Shown: positions 18,171-26,912 of the stretch, one piece after another
Position numbering within the stretch: position 1 is the stretch's first letter
How the letters are laid out: each line of letters starts with the position of its first letter
NCBI RefSeq assembly: GCF_008639165.1
Contig: NZ_CP029197.1
Coordinates: 4,282,001-4,346,000 of the forward strand
Source of the DNA: Streptomyces venezuelae ATCC 10712
GTDB lineage: Bacteria > Actinomycetota > Actinomycetes > Streptomycetales > Streptomycetaceae
Reading direction: 5' to 3'
DNA length: 64,000 nucleotides
Position numbers and translations under genes: made by a program
Notes under the pieces: generated by a model
The model's input: only the letters and a program-made list of their open reading frames with translations
Told to the model about the DNA's origin: nothing
The model's database searches: none

Positions 18171-18929
18171 ATGGCCGACGCACCGTACAAGCTGATCCTC
18201 CTCCGCCACGGCGAGAGCGAGTGGAACGAGAAGAACCTGTTCACCGGCTGGGTGGACGTAAACCTCACCGCGAAGGGCGAGAAGGAGGCGACGCGCGGCG
18301 GCGAGCTGCTCAAGGACGCCGGCCTGCTCCCCGACGTCCTGCACACCTCCCTCCAGAAGCGCGCCATCCGCACCGCCCAGCTCGCGCTGGAGTCCGCGGA
18401 CCGCCACTGGATCCCGGTGAACCGCTCCTGGCGTCTGAACGAGCGCCACTACGGCGCCCTCCAGGGCAAGGACAAGGCCCAGACGCTCGCCGAGTTCGGC
18501 GAGGAGCAGTTCATGCTGTGGCGCCGCTCGTACGACACCCCGCCGCCGGCCCTCTCGGACGACAGTGAGTTCTCGCAGGCCCACGACGCCCGGTACGCGA
18601 CGATCCCGCCGGAGCTGCGCCCCGACACCGAGTGCCTGAAGGACGTCGTGGAGCGGATGCTCCCGTACTGGTACGACGCGATCGTCCCGGACCTCCTGGC
18701 CGGCCGCACGGTCCTCGTCGCCGCCCACGGCAACAGCCTCCGCGCGCTGGTCAAGCACCTCGACGGCATCTCGGACGCCGACATCGCGGGCCTCAACATC
18801 CCGACGGGCATCCCGCTGGCCTACGAACTCGACGAGAACTTCAAGCCCCTCACCCCCGGCGGCACCTACCTCGACCCGGAGGCCGCCGCGGCCGCCATCG
18901 AGGCGGTCAAGAACCAGGGCAAGAAGTAA
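18171..18929 (+). CDS. gpmA: 2,3-bisphosphoglycerate-dependent phosphoglycerate mutase
   Basis: 252 residues, normal length. It interconverts 3- and 2-phosphoglycerate in glycolysis. Active-site features are LILLRHGESEWNEKNLFTGW (phosphohistidine in RHG), the acid/base Glu in NERHYGALQG, and VLVAAHGNSLRALV with the second His. A strong terminator follows. Confidence 0.95.
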   Translation: MADAPYKLILLRHGESEWNEKNLFTGWVDVNLTAKGEKEATRGGELLKDAGLLPDVLHTSLQKRAIRTAQLALESADRHWIPVNRSWRLNERHYGALQGKDKAQTLAEFGEEQFMLWRRSYDTPPPALSDDSEFSQAHDARYATIPPELRPDTECLKDVVERMLPYWYDAIVPDLLAGRTVLVAAHGNSLRALVKHLDGISDADIAGLNIPTGIPLAYELDENFKPLTPGGTYLDPEAAAAAIEAVKNQGKK

Positions 18930-18944
18930 CCCTGACCCCGCCTG

Positions 18945-18981
18945 AGACCCCCGCCCGCGGTTCCTCCGCGGGCGGGGGTCT
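18945..18981 (+). terminator. Rho-independent terminator of gpmA
   Basis: Perfect 16-bp stem (AGACCCCCGCCCGCGG with its complement), 5-base loop TTCCT, then a T run at 18981-18985. Confidence 0.9.
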
Positions 18982-19115
18982 TTTTGGGGCGAGGGGGCCG
19001 CTCGGCCGGACGGGTGAGGGGGAAACCTTCCGGCGGGCGGGCGGTGCATGGGGGGTGTGGGGTGCGGTTAGGGGTGGGGTGAAACCGCTCCTCCCTGGAT
19101 GAATCGAGAACTTCC

Positions 19116-19466
19116 GTGCGTTTCCGGCACTCCCTCGCCGCCGTCTGCGGTGCCCTCGCCCTCACCGCCACCCTGGCCACGCCCGCCCACGCCACCACCG
19201 GTGACTTCGGCTACCGGTTCGTCGGGCTCGACGGGTCCCCGCAGTCGGCCACGCTGCACGACCCCGCCGGCCGGGAGTGCATCACGATCCCCGAGGCCGC
19301 CGACCCCGGCGCCTCCGAGCCCGCCTTCGCGCCGCACAACGACACCGACGACTACGCGATGGTGTTCACCGAGCCCGACTGCACCGGCGACTCCTGGACG
19401 CTCCGGCCGCACGGCCGTCCGGCCACCGACCGGCTCAAGCTCCGCTCGGTCTGGTTCGCGGGATAG
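19116..19466 (+). CDS. Small secreted protein, unknown
   Basis: 116 residues with a Sec signal peptide (FRHSLAAVCGALALTATLA, cut near AHA-TT). The mature part has two cysteines (ECITI, PDCTGD) and no family I recognise; the CTGDSW spacing recalls the small secreted lectin/beta-gamma crystallin-like proteins. GTG 19116 is used. Function unknown. Confidence 0.65.
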   Translation: MRFRHSLAAVCGALALTATLATPAHATTGDFGYRFVGLDGSPQSATLHDPAGRECITIPEAADPGASEPAFAPHNDTDDYAMVFTEPDCTGDSWTLRPHGRPATDRLKLRSVWFAG

Positions 19467-19514
19467 CCGGAGCCGGAGCCGGACCCGGAGGGGCGGCGAG
19501 GCCGGGCTGCGGGG

Positions 19515-20015
19515 TCAGAAGTCCTCGCACGCCTTCTCGCGGAACTCGTCCGTCGAGACGATCCTGACCTCGTCCCCCCTCTCGTACCGCACCTGCCCCG
19601 GCACGAGCGCCTTCAGGTCCGCCGTCGTGAAGTGGACGTGCGCCGCGGACCACGAGCTGTCCTCGGTCCAGCCGTACAGGGCGTACCGCTGCCCGGGGAC
19701 CAGTCGGCCGAGGGGCGTCTCCGCCGTCCAGCCGTCGGCGGGCGAGGCCAGGGACCAGCTCGTGAAGCCGGTGACCGGGGCCTCGTGCTCCCAGCGCCCG
19801 TCGTCCTCCGGGGCGCCGGTGCTGTCACCGTGGTCCGGGTAGAGCGTCGCCCCGTCGATGTGGTCGTGGCACATCAGGATCACCCCGACCGGCGAGCCGT
19901 CCGCCGTCACGGTCACGCCGGCCAGGCCCGCGGGCGGCACGGCGCAGCCGGAGAGGGCCGCGACGATCGCGGCGAGGGCGGTGGCGGCGAGGGCACGGCG
20001 GCGCGCGAGGATCAT
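19515..20015 (-). CDS. Lipoprotein, unknown
   Basis: 166 residues. A lipobox LSGC ends the signal peptide (MILARRRALAATALAAIVAALSGC), so it should be tethered outside the membrane. The mature domain contains GVTVTADGSPVGVILMC and a WTEDSSW segment; no family recognised. The gene is divergent from the GNAT gene. Confidence 0.7.
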   Translation of the reverse strand: MILARRRALAATALAAIVAALSGCAVPPAGLAGVTVTADGSPVGVILMCHDHIDGATLYPDHGDSTGAPEDDGRWEHEAPVTGFTSWSLASPADGWTAETPLGRLVPGQRYALYGWTEDSSWSAAHVHFTTADLKALVPGQVRYERGDEVRIVSTDEFREKACEDF

Positions 20016-20084
20016 GGCGGCATTCTGGCGTGCGCACGTAAATTCGCAGGCCACAGGCGTACGGCTGCCGCTAACCTGCGCGCC

Positions 20085-20552
20085 ATGAGTACGTCGCTTC
20101 GCCTGGAGCCGATCACCCCCGCCACGATCGACGCCGCCCTCGGCCTGCGCGTCCACCCCCATCAGGAGCGGAACGTCGCTCCCGTCTCGCGTTCCCTCGC
20201 CGAGGCCTATGCCTTCGGGGAGGCCGCCTGGCCGCGGCTGATCTTCGACGGGGACGAACTCGTCGGCTTCCTTATGGCCTTCCTCGACCTGCCCTGGAAC
20301 GAGGAGAAGGACCCCTCCGACCGGCGCAGCGGCCTCTGGCGGCTCAACATCGCCGCCGCAGGGCAGGGCAAGGGCTACGGCCGCTTCGCCGTCGAAGCCG
20401 TCCGCGACGAGCTGCGCCGGCGCGGCGAGCGGCAGCTGTACGTGACCTGGGAGCCCGGCGCGGACGGGCCCGGCGCCTTCTACGAGCGGCTGGGTTTCCG
20501 TACGACGGGGGAGTCCAGCGGAGGCCAGGTCGTCGGCGTGCTGGACGTGTAG
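20085..20552 (+). CDS. GNAT-family N-acetyltransferase
   Basis: 155 residues. The acetyl-CoA loop AAAGQGKGYGRFAVEAV (Q/RxxGxG/A form, about 86-102) and the FYERLGFRTTGE C-terminal strand are typical. Motif and length resemble spermidine/diamine-type GNATs such as Bacillus PaiA/BltD, but the substrate is not determinable. Confidence 0.85.
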   Translation: MSTSLRLEPITPATIDAALGLRVHPHQERNVAPVSRSLAEAYAFGEAAWPRLIFDGDELVGFLMAFLDLPWNEEKDPSDRRSGLWRLNIAAAGQGKGYGRFAVEAVRDELRRRGERQLYVTWEPGADGPGAFYERLGFRTTGESSGGQVVGVLDV

Positions 20553-20616
20553 GGAATCCGGAGACGAGGGGTGGGGTGCGGTGTCCGCACCCCACCCCTC
20601 CTGCGCGGTTCGCCGG

Positions 20617-20769
20617 TCAGCCCGAGCAGCCGCCGCACTGGCACGGTCCGCCCGACTGGCAGCCGCAGCCGCAGCCCGAGCCGCAGCCGCAGGCGCCCAG
20701 TACGGGCAGGAAGTCCGCCTCGCGCGGCGCCTCCGCGCCGGTGTCCGTCGGCATGGGGGATTCGGCCAT
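20617..20769 (-). CDS. Very small Cys-rich protein (10 Cys in 50 residues)
   Basis: 50 residues: an acidic N-terminal part, then ACGCGSGCGCGCQSGGPCQC and CSG to the end. GGGAGGGA sits upstream of ATG 20769 at good distance, so it is likely translated. The cysteine pattern suggests metal binding like metallothionein, but it does not match a named family I know. It lies between the GNAT gene and phoU. Confidence 0.6.
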   Translation of the reverse strand: MAESPMPTDTGAEAPREADFLPVLGACGCGSGCGCGCQSGGPCQCGGCSG

Positions 20770-20976
20770 GGGGGTCCCTCCCTTTCGAGGCGCACGTCGC
20801 CTCCCCCCATTGCATGCCCACTCGGACGGGCGCATCAACGGCGCATCGGCGCCCACGGCACCCGCCCGCCTTCGCGCGCAAGCGTCCGCCGGCCGACGGC
20901 GCCCGCCCCCGGCCGGGAGCGTCCGCCGCCCACGGCACCCCCCCGCCCTCGACCGGCGCGTCCGCCGCCCGTGGCG

Positions 20977-21657
20977 CTACGCGCCCTCGACCGGTGCGTC
21001 CGCCGCCTGCAGTTCGTCCGCGTGCTCGCCCGTCACCAGGTAGACGACGCGCTTCGCCACCGACACCGCGTGGTCGGCGAACCGCTCGTAGTAGCGGCCG
21101 AGGAGCGTCACGTCGACCGCCGTCTCGATGCCGTGCTTCCAGCGGTCGTCGATCAGGTGCTGGAACAGCGTCCGGTGCAGCAGGTCCATCTCGTCGTCGT
21201 CCTGCTCCAGCTGGAGCGCCAGGTCGACGTCCTTCGTGATGATGACCTCGGCCGCCTTCGCCATTAGGCGCTGCGCAAGCTGGCCCATCTCCAGGATGGT
21301 CGCGTGCAGGTCACGCGGCACCGCCGACTCGGGGAAGCGCAGCCGCGCGAGCTTCGCCACGTGCTGGGCGAGGTCGCCGGAGCGCTCCAGGTCGGCGCTC
21401 ATGCGCAGCGAGGTCACCACGATGCGCAGGTCGGTCGCCACCGGCTGCTGCCGCGCGAGCAGCGCTATCGCCCGGGCCTCCAGGTCGTGCTGGAGGTCGT
21501 CGACCTTCTGGTCGGCCGCGATCACGCTCTCCGCGAGCTTGAGATCCGCGTCGAGCATCGCCGTGGTGGCGCGCCCGACCGCCGACCCGACGAGTCGGGC
21601 CATCTCGACCAGGCCCTCGCCGATCGAGTCCAGTTCCTCGTGGTACGCGTCCCGCAT
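20977..21657 (-). CDS. phoU: Phosphate-signalling regulator PhoU
   Basis: 226 residues, the usual length. Two PhoU helical repeats are visible, each with the E/DxxxD metal pattern: DLQHDLEARAIALLARQQPVATDLR (about 53-77) and MDLLHRTLFQHLIDDRW. It acts as a brake on the phosphate two-component system. It is divergent from phoR-phoP, and both directions share a spacer with duplicated PHO boxes. Confidence 0.93.
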   Translation of the reverse strand: MRDAYHEELDSIGEGLVEMARLVGSAVGRATTAMLDADLKLAESVIAADQKVDDLQHDLEARAIALLARQQPVATDLRIVVTSLRMSADLERSGDLAQHVAKLARLRFPESAVPRDLHATILEMGQLAQRLMAKAAEVIITKDVDLALQLEQDDDEMDLLHRTLFQHLIDDRWKHGIETAVDVTLLGRYYERFADHAVSVAKRVVYLVTGEHADELQAADAPVEGA

Positions 21658-21762
21658 GGATGTCCCTTTCTACGCAAAGCCCGGTACGGCTCCGGGGTCC
21701 GGGTGGGGCTTCGTACCCCGACGCTCCCACATTCGGTCCCCTACGCGTCCGGTTCCACCCGC

Positions 21763-21864
21763 ACACATGAACCGTCTCCGTCCCCTAGGTGAACTCTGGG
21801 CTACGTACGCCACCCCACCCCTCGGGGCATATGAACCGGTCAGGTCCTCGGGGTGAACTCTGAG
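21763..21864. promoter_or_regulatory. Duplicated PHO-box region between phoU and phoR-phoP
   Basis: Read on the minus strand, GTTCACC units (21788-21794 and 21852-21858) are each followed 22 bases on by GTTCAT (complement of ATGAACC at 21767 and 21831). That is the 11-base direct-repeat spacing of Streptomyces PhoP boxes. The two box pairs sit exactly 64 bases apart. They should mediate PhoP autoregulation of phoR-phoP and phoU. Confidence 0.75.
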
Positions 21865-21932
21865 CGACGAGTGTTCGAGCAGCCACTCGGACGGCTGGGA
21901 GAGAGTCATCGGGCCCGCATAACCTTGGAGGC

Positions 21933-23162
21933 ATGGACGTGAACGCGGCGGTCGCCGCATTGGCCGCGATCGCCGGCGTGTGCACCGGCGTGATCGCCAT
22001 GCTGGCGTTCCGCTGGAGCGAGCGCGACCAGACGAGACCCACTCGTACCTCCCTGCACACCGACGCCGTGCTCCCGCCCGGCGTCGACACGGTGCTCTCC
22101 GTGCTGCGCTCCTCCGCGGTCGTCCTCGACGAGAGCGACTCCGTGGTGAAGGCCAGCTCGGCGGCGTACGCCCTCGGCCTGGTCCGCGGCGGGAAGCTGG
22201 CCGTCGAGCCCATGCTCAACATGGCCCGCGACACCCGCCGCGACGGAGAGATACGACAGGTCGAGCTGGACCTGGCGCGCCGGGGCACCGGACGCGGCGA
22301 GGCCCTCGCCGTCTCCGCGCGGGTCGCCCCGCTGGGCTCGCGGCTCGTGCTGCTGCTGGTCGAGGACCTCACCGAGGCCCGTCGCATCGAAGCCGTACGC
22401 CGCGACTTCGTCGCCAACGTGAGCCATGAGCTCAAGACCCCGACGGGCGCGCTCTCGCTGCTCTCCGAGGCGGTCATGGACGCCTCGGACGACCCCGAGG
22501 CGGTCACCCGCTTCGCCGGCCGCATGCAGATCGAGGCCACCCGCCTCACCAACCTCGTCCAGGAGCTCATCGACCTCTCCCGCGTGCAGAACGACGACCC
22601 GCTCGAAGACTCCGAGCCCGTGTCCGTGGACGAACTCGTCGCCGAGGCGATCGACCGCTCCCGGCACACCGCCTCCACCAAGCAGATCACCATGGTCTCG
22701 GGAGGCGCCGCCGACCTGCACGTCTGGGGCAGCCGCGGCCAGCTCGCCGCCGCCCTCGGCAACCTCGTCGAGAACGCCGTCAACTACTCTCCGGCCCGTA
22801 CGAGGGTGGGCATCGCCGCCCGCCACATCGCGGCGCCGGGCGGGGACCTGATCGAGATAGCGGTGACCGACCAGGGCATCGGCATCTCCGAGCGGGACCG
22901 CGAGCGCATCTTCGAGCGCTTCTACCGCGTCGACCCGGCCCGCTCCCGTGCCACCGGCGGCACGGGGCTCGGCCTGGCCATCGTCAAGCACGTGGCCGCC
23001 TCCCACGGCGGGGAGGTCACCGTCTGGAGCACCGAGGGTCAGGGCTCCACCTTCACCTTGCGGCTGCCCGAGGCGGGCTCCGTACGGGACCGTCGACCCG
23101 CCTCGTCCCCCACCCCTGATCTCATGACCGAACCGCTCCCTGCCCCGGAGGTCCTTCCGTGA
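21933..23162 (+). CDS. phoR: Phosphate sensor histidine kinase PhoR (SenX3 type)
   Basis: 409 residues. One N-terminal membrane segment (AAVAALAAIAGVCTGVIAML), a PAS-like region (about 50-145), HisKA with the phospho-acceptor His165 in NVSHELKTP, then the HATPase domain with NLVENAVNYS (N box), DQGIGIS (G1), FERFYRVD (F box) and GGTGLGLAIVKH (G2). In Streptomyces PhoR-PhoP controls phosphate starvation and secondary metabolism. The stop overlaps the GTG of phoP. Confidence 0.93.
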   Translation: MDVNAAVAALAAIAGVCTGVIAMLAFRWSERDQTRPTRTSLHTDAVLPPGVDTVLSVLRSSAVVLDESDSVVKASSAAYALGLVRGGKLAVEPMLNMARDTRRDGEIRQVELDLARRGTGRGEALAVSARVAPLGSRLVLLLVEDLTEARRIEAVRRDFVANVSHELKTPTGALSLLSEAVMDASDDPEAVTRFAGRMQIEATRLTNLVQELIDLSRVQNDDPLEDSEPVSVDELVAEAIDRSRHTASTKQITMVSGGAADLHVWGSRGQLAAALGNLVENAVNYSPARTRVGIAARHIAAPGGDLIEIAVTDQGIGISERDRERIFERFYRVDPARSRATGGTGLGLAIVKHVAASHGGEVTVWSTEGQGSTFTLRLPEAGSVRDRRPASSPTPDLMTEPLPAPEVLP

Positions 23163-23839
23163 CCCGAGTGCTTGTCGTCGAGGATGAGGAATCCTTCAGC
23201 GACGCCCTGTCCTACATGCTTCGCAAGGAGGGCTTCGAAGTCGCCGTAGCGGCGACCGGGCCCGACGGGCTCGACGAGTTCGAGCGCAACGGGGCCGACC
23301 TCGTCCTCCTCGACCTGATGCTTCCGGGGCTGCCCGGTACCGAGGTGTGCCGGCAGCTGCGCGGCCGCTCGAACGTCCCGGTCATCATGGTGACCGCCAA
23401 GGACAGCGAGATCGACAAGGTCGTCGGGCTGGAGATAGGAGCCGACGACTACGTGACGAAGCCCTTCTCCTCGCGGGAGCTGGTCGCCCGCATCCGCGCG
23501 GTGCTGCGCCGCCGCGGTGAGCCGGAGGAGGTCACCCCCGCGGCCCTGGAGGCCGGCCCGGTCCGCATGGACGTCGACCGCCACGTGGTGACGGTCGCGG
23601 GCGGCAAGGTCGACCTGCCGCTGAAGGAGTTCGACCTGCTGGAGATGCTGCTGCGCAACGCGGGCCGCGTGCTGACCCGCATGCAGCTGATCGACCGGGT
23701 GTGGGGTGCGGACTACGTCGGCGACACCAAGACCCTCGACGTCCACGTGAAGCGGCTGCGCGCCAAGATCGAGCCGGACCCGGGCGCCCCGCGCTATCTG
23801 GTCACGGTCCGCGGCCTGGGCTACAAGTTCGAGCCGTAG
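23159..23839 (+). CDS. phoP: Response regulator PhoP (OmpR family; RegX3 type)
   Basis: 226 residues. Receiver domain with VEDEESFSDA acidic pocket and phospho-acceptor Asp52 in LLDLMLPG, then an OmpR-type winged helix ending TLDVHVKRLRAKIEPDPGAPRYLVTVRGLGYKFEP. GTG 23159 overlaps the phoR stop (GTGA), showing coupled translation. It binds the PHO boxes upstream of phoU and phoR. A strong terminator follows. Confidence 0.93.
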   Translation: MTRVLVVEDEESFSDALSYMLRKEGFEVAVAATGPDGLDEFERNGADLVLLDLMLPGLPGTEVCRQLRGRSNVPVIMVTAKDSEIDKVVGLEIGADDYVTKPFSSRELVARIRAVLRRRGEPEEVTPAALEAGPVRMDVDRHVVTVAGGKVDLPLKEFDLLEMLLRNAGRVLTRMQLIDRVWGADYVGDTKTLDVHVKRLRAKIEPDPGAPRYLVTVRGLGYKFEP

Positions 23840-23862
23840 GCCGTGGGCCGCTGATGAACGTG

Positions 23863-23896
23863 TGAAGGGGCGCCCCCATCCGGGGGCGCCCCTTCA
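23863..23896. terminator. Terminator after phoP
   Basis: Perfect 15-bp stem (TGAAGGGGCGCCCCC) with a 4-base loop between the convergent phoP and lipoprotein genes; likely works in both directions. Confidence 0.85.
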
Positions 23897-23916
23897 TGTG
23901 TTCCGCGTGCGTACGG

Positions 23917-24561
23917 TCAGTGGCCGGCCGCGTGGCTCGCCTCGCCCGACGGCTCGCCGGAGGCCTCGCCGCCGTGCTCGGCGCCGTGCTCGGCCTCGCC
24001 CGACGGGCTCGCCGAGGCGGAGGGCTTGGTGCCCGGGGGAGCCGGGACGACGGTCGGGCCGAAGTCCTTGAAGTAGCTCGTGGCCGGGACGACGAAGGCG
24101 TTGATGCTCACGTCGCCGGTCTTGCTCAGCTTGAAGACGACCCGCTGGGCGTCGCCGGCCCGGGCGGCCTCGCTGCCGTTCTCGATCACGGCGGAGGCGT
24201 TGCCCGCGCCGCCGATGACGACGGAGCCGCCGGCCGGGACGGTGATCGGGCCGGTGCCCTCGGCGGCCTTCAGCTTCACCGAGGCGCTGCTGCCCGGGAG
24301 GCTGATGGAGTCCAGGGTCTGGGGCAGGTCGTCGTTGTTGAAGACGGTGGCCGAGACCACGGCCGGGCCCTTGACGCCGGGCTCGGGCTGGGTGATCACG
24401 AGCGCGTTCTGGATCTTTACGTTGTCCACGGTGACGGCCGCGTTGTCCGGCCGGATGCCGAGCGTCTGCGCGTCGTTGCCCGCCCCGCAGGCGGACAGTG
24501 CGGCGATGGAGAAAACGATGGCGGTGGCGGCGAGGGCGCCGCGTCGAAGGCTGCGGCTCAC
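23917..24561 (-). CDS. Lipoprotein of the actinobacterial DUF461/copper-chaperone-like type
   Basis: 214 residues. Lipobox LSAC ends the signal peptide. The mature part (VKIQNALVITQPEPGVKGPAVVSATVFNNDDLPQTL) resembles the PCu(A)C-like immunoglobulin fold of DUF461 proteins. The C-terminal ~35 residues are rich in Gly, Glu and His (AEHGAEHGGEASGE ... HAAGH) and could bind metal. Function not established. Confidence 0.65.
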   Translation of the reverse strand: MSRSLRRGALAATAIVFSIAALSACGAGNDAQTLGIRPDNAAVTVDNVKIQNALVITQPEPGVKGPAVVSATVFNNDDLPQTLDSISLPGSSASVKLKAAEGTGPITVPAGGSVVIGGAGNASAVIENGSEAARAGDAQRVVFKLSKTGDVSINAFVVPATSYFKDFGPTVVPAPPGTKPSASASPSGEAEHGAEHGGEASGEPSGEASHAAGH

Positions 24562-25302
24562 GGCGGCGGCATCTCCTAGGACGTACGGACAGGCTATGGA
24601 CAGGCTTCGGAGCTAAGCGCCAACTAAAGGTGCGTCAGCGCGCTTAGGTTACCGAGCCGCACTCTCCGTCCCGCACCCGACCCGCCCCTAACCGGCCAGG
24701 GGCCTCCGCCGGGAACGGCCCGGGGGACCGTCGGAGGACCGCCGGGGGACCGGCGGCGGACCGTCGGGGCACCGGCGGCGGACCGTCGGAGATGAGCCAA
24801 GGGCCCGTCGGTGATCCGCCCGGGGCCGGTCGGCGGCGCGCCCGCGCCCTCACCCGACGGCCGCCGGTGTGGCTGGATCACGACCCATTGACCTGTTGTT
24901 CACATAACCGCCTTGATCAATTCGAGGCTCGCCCCGGTATTCCGCGGAGCCGTACCCCCGGAAAATCCCGGACGCGCGTCGACTGATCAATTGCGGAATC
25001 ACCCCACGATGCATCCGTACGGGTGGACGATCCTCGAACGGAGTACGTGAAGAAGGCCACTCCGAACCCGACAAAACGGGGCATCGAGCCTACCCTGGGG
25101 GGCTCCGGGTAGGTGTAACGTGCGCGTTTCTCTCCGTCCGCGCAGCCGCTCCGACCTGCGAATACCGCCTTCCGGAAGCCCTCCGCAGCACGTTCGTGTC
25201 GCTGTTGTCAAGCCCCGAGATATGCCCTGACCTGCGAAAACGCCATTCAGAAGAAGCCGTATCCGTGTTACCCTGGATAGCCACGGAAGGGGTACCTGTC
25301 AC
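24562..25302. other. Gene-free 741-base gap before carD
   Basis: No credible gene on either strand. It contains a GC-rich stretch with a 21-bp near-repeat (ACCGGCGGCGGACCGTCGG at 24750-24768 and 24771-24789). Two diverged direct repeats beginning GACCTGCGAA (25153 and 25230) each end in a GAAGCC-type motif. The carD promoter should lie close to 25,250-25,290 (TACCCT at 25,270). Confidence 0.6.
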
Positions 25303-25785
25303 ATGACGTTCAAGGTTGGCGACACCGTGGTCTATCCCCATCACGGGGCCGCGCTGATCGAGGCCATCGAAACTCGCCAGATCAAAGGCGTGGACAAGAC
25401 CTACTTGGTGCTCAAGGTCGCGCAGGGCGACCTGACGGTTCGTGTGCCGGCGGACAATGCGGAGTTCGTCGGTGTTCGCGACGTGGTCGGTCAGGACGGG
25501 CTGGACCGGGTCTTCGAGGTGCTGCGCGCGCCGTACGCCGAAGAGCCGACGAACTGGTCCCGTCGCTACAAGGCAAATCTCGAGAAGCTCGCCTCCGGCG
25601 ATGTCATCAAGGTCGCCGAAGTAGTCCGCGACCTGTGGCGGCGCGAGCGCGAGCGCGGTCTCTCCGCCGGTGAGAAGCGCATGCTCGCCAAGGCTCGGCA
25701 GATCCTGGTCAGCGAGCTGGCCCTCGCGGAGAACACGAACGAGGACAAGGCCGAGGCTCTCCTCGACGAGGTCCTCGCGTCCTGA
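25303..25785 (+). CDS. carD: CarD-family RNA polymerase-binding regulator (CdnL/CarD)
   Basis: 160 residues, full length. The N-terminal RNAP-interacting Tudor-like domain (KVGDTVVYPHHGAALIEAIE, ... DKTYLVLKVAQGDLTVRVP) and the C-terminal helical DNA-binding domain (NWSRRYKANLEKLASGD ... VVRDLWRRERERGLSAGEKRML) are intact. It stabilises open promoter complexes at rRNA and other promoters. GGAAGGGG lies upstream of ATG 25303. It heads the carD-ispD-ispF block. Confidence 0.94.
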   Translation: MTFKVGDTVVYPHHGAALIEAIETRQIKGVDKTYLVLKVAQGDLTVRVPADNAEFVGVRDVVGQDGLDRVFEVLRAPYAEEPTNWSRRYKANLEKLASGDVIKVAEVVRDLWRRERERGLSAGEKRMLAKARQILVSELALAENTNEDKAEALLDEVLAS

Positions 25786-26162
25786 GCGTGCTCTGACGAC
25801 ATCCGAGCGCGCTACCAAGTGAAGCGATGCCGCGGTGCCCGCTGGCGTGCTGTGATCCACACAGCGCTGTCGTCGGGCGCTGCGGCATTTCACATGAGTG
25901 CTGCTCCACCCGAGCGCGGCATGTCACATGAGCGCTGCGCTCACGTCACCGTACGTACCCTCACGTCCCCCTCTTACGTCCGAGCCTGTGGCCGGACCCC
26001 TGCCCGGACCCCACTGCTCGGGCCCTCACGTCCGAACCCCCTGTGCTCGGGCGACCACGCCTCGACCGTCGTCACGGAAAGGGCCCGGTCAAGGCGGAGC
26101 GTCCGGCACGGTGAGGCCATACCCATGTCGGCCGCGGAAACAAACCTGCCGGAGTGCAACCG
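25786..26162. other. Gene-free 377-base gap between carD and ispD
   Basis: No gene seen. It holds a short direct repeat (TCACATGAGYGCTGC near 25,890 and 25,923) and CACGT-containing repeats. Confidence 0.5.
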
Positions 26163-26912
26163 ATGTCAGACGAAGTGCGTCCTCCTCGTACCGCCGTGGT
26201 GATCCCGGCGGCCGGCCGGGGCGTACGCCTCGGGCCGGGCGCCCCCAAGGCGCTGCGCACGCTGAACGGCACCCCCATGCTCATCCACGCCGTCCGCGCG
26301 ATGGCCGCCTCCCGCGCGGTCTCGCTCGTCGTCGTGGTCGCCCCGCACGACGGCGCCGCCGAGGTCAAGAACCTCCTCGACGCCCACGCCCTCCCCGAGC
26401 GCACCGACTACCTGGTCGTCCCCGGCGGCGACACCCGCCAGGAGTCCGTACGCCTCGGACTCGAAGCGCTCCCCGAGGGCATCACCACCGTCCTCGTCCA
26501 CGACGCCGCCCGCCCGCTCGTGCCCGTCGACACCGTGGACGCCGTCATCGAGGCCGTACGGGACGGGGCCGTCGCCGTCGTCCCCGCGCTGCCCGTCGCC
26601 GACACCGTCAAGGAGGTCGAGCCGGCGGAGAAGCCGGGCGGCCCCGAGCAGGTCGTCGCCACCCCCGTCCGGGCCCGGCTCCGCGCCGTCCAGACCCCGC
26701 AGGGCTTCGACCACGACACCCTGGTCAACGCCCACGCCACCATCGCCCTCACCGGTGAGGGCGCCACCGACGACGCCGGCATGGTCGAGCGGCTCGGCGC
26801 GCCCGTCGTCGTCGTACCCGGCCACGAAGAGGCCTTCAAGGTGACCCGCCCCCTCGACCTCGTCCTCGCCGAGGCCGTACTCGCCCGCAGGAGGGCCAAC
26901 GATGGCTTCTGA
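26163..26912 (+). CDS. ispD: 2-C-methyl-D-erythritol 4-phosphate cytidylyltransferase
   Basis: 249 residues. It makes CDP-methylerythritol in the MEP isoprenoid pathway. Visible signatures are VVIPAAGRGVRLGPGAPKAL (CTP-binding loop), LVHDAARPLV and LRAVQTPQGFDHDTL, plus ATDDAGMVERLG. ATG 26163 has GGAG 8 bases upstream. It overlaps ispF by 11 bases. Confidence 0.95.
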   Translation: MSDEVRPPRTAVVIPAAGRGVRLGPGAPKALRTLNGTPMLIHAVRAMAASRAVSLVVVVAPHDGAAEVKNLLDAHALPERTDYLVVPGGDTRQESVRLGLEALPEGITTVLVHDAARPLVPVDTVDAVIEAVRDGAVAVVPALPVADTVKEVEPAEKPGGPEQVVATPVRARLRAVQTPQGFDHDTLVNAHATIALTGEGATDDAGMVERLGAPVVVVPGHEEAFKVTRPLDLVLAEAVLARRRANDGF

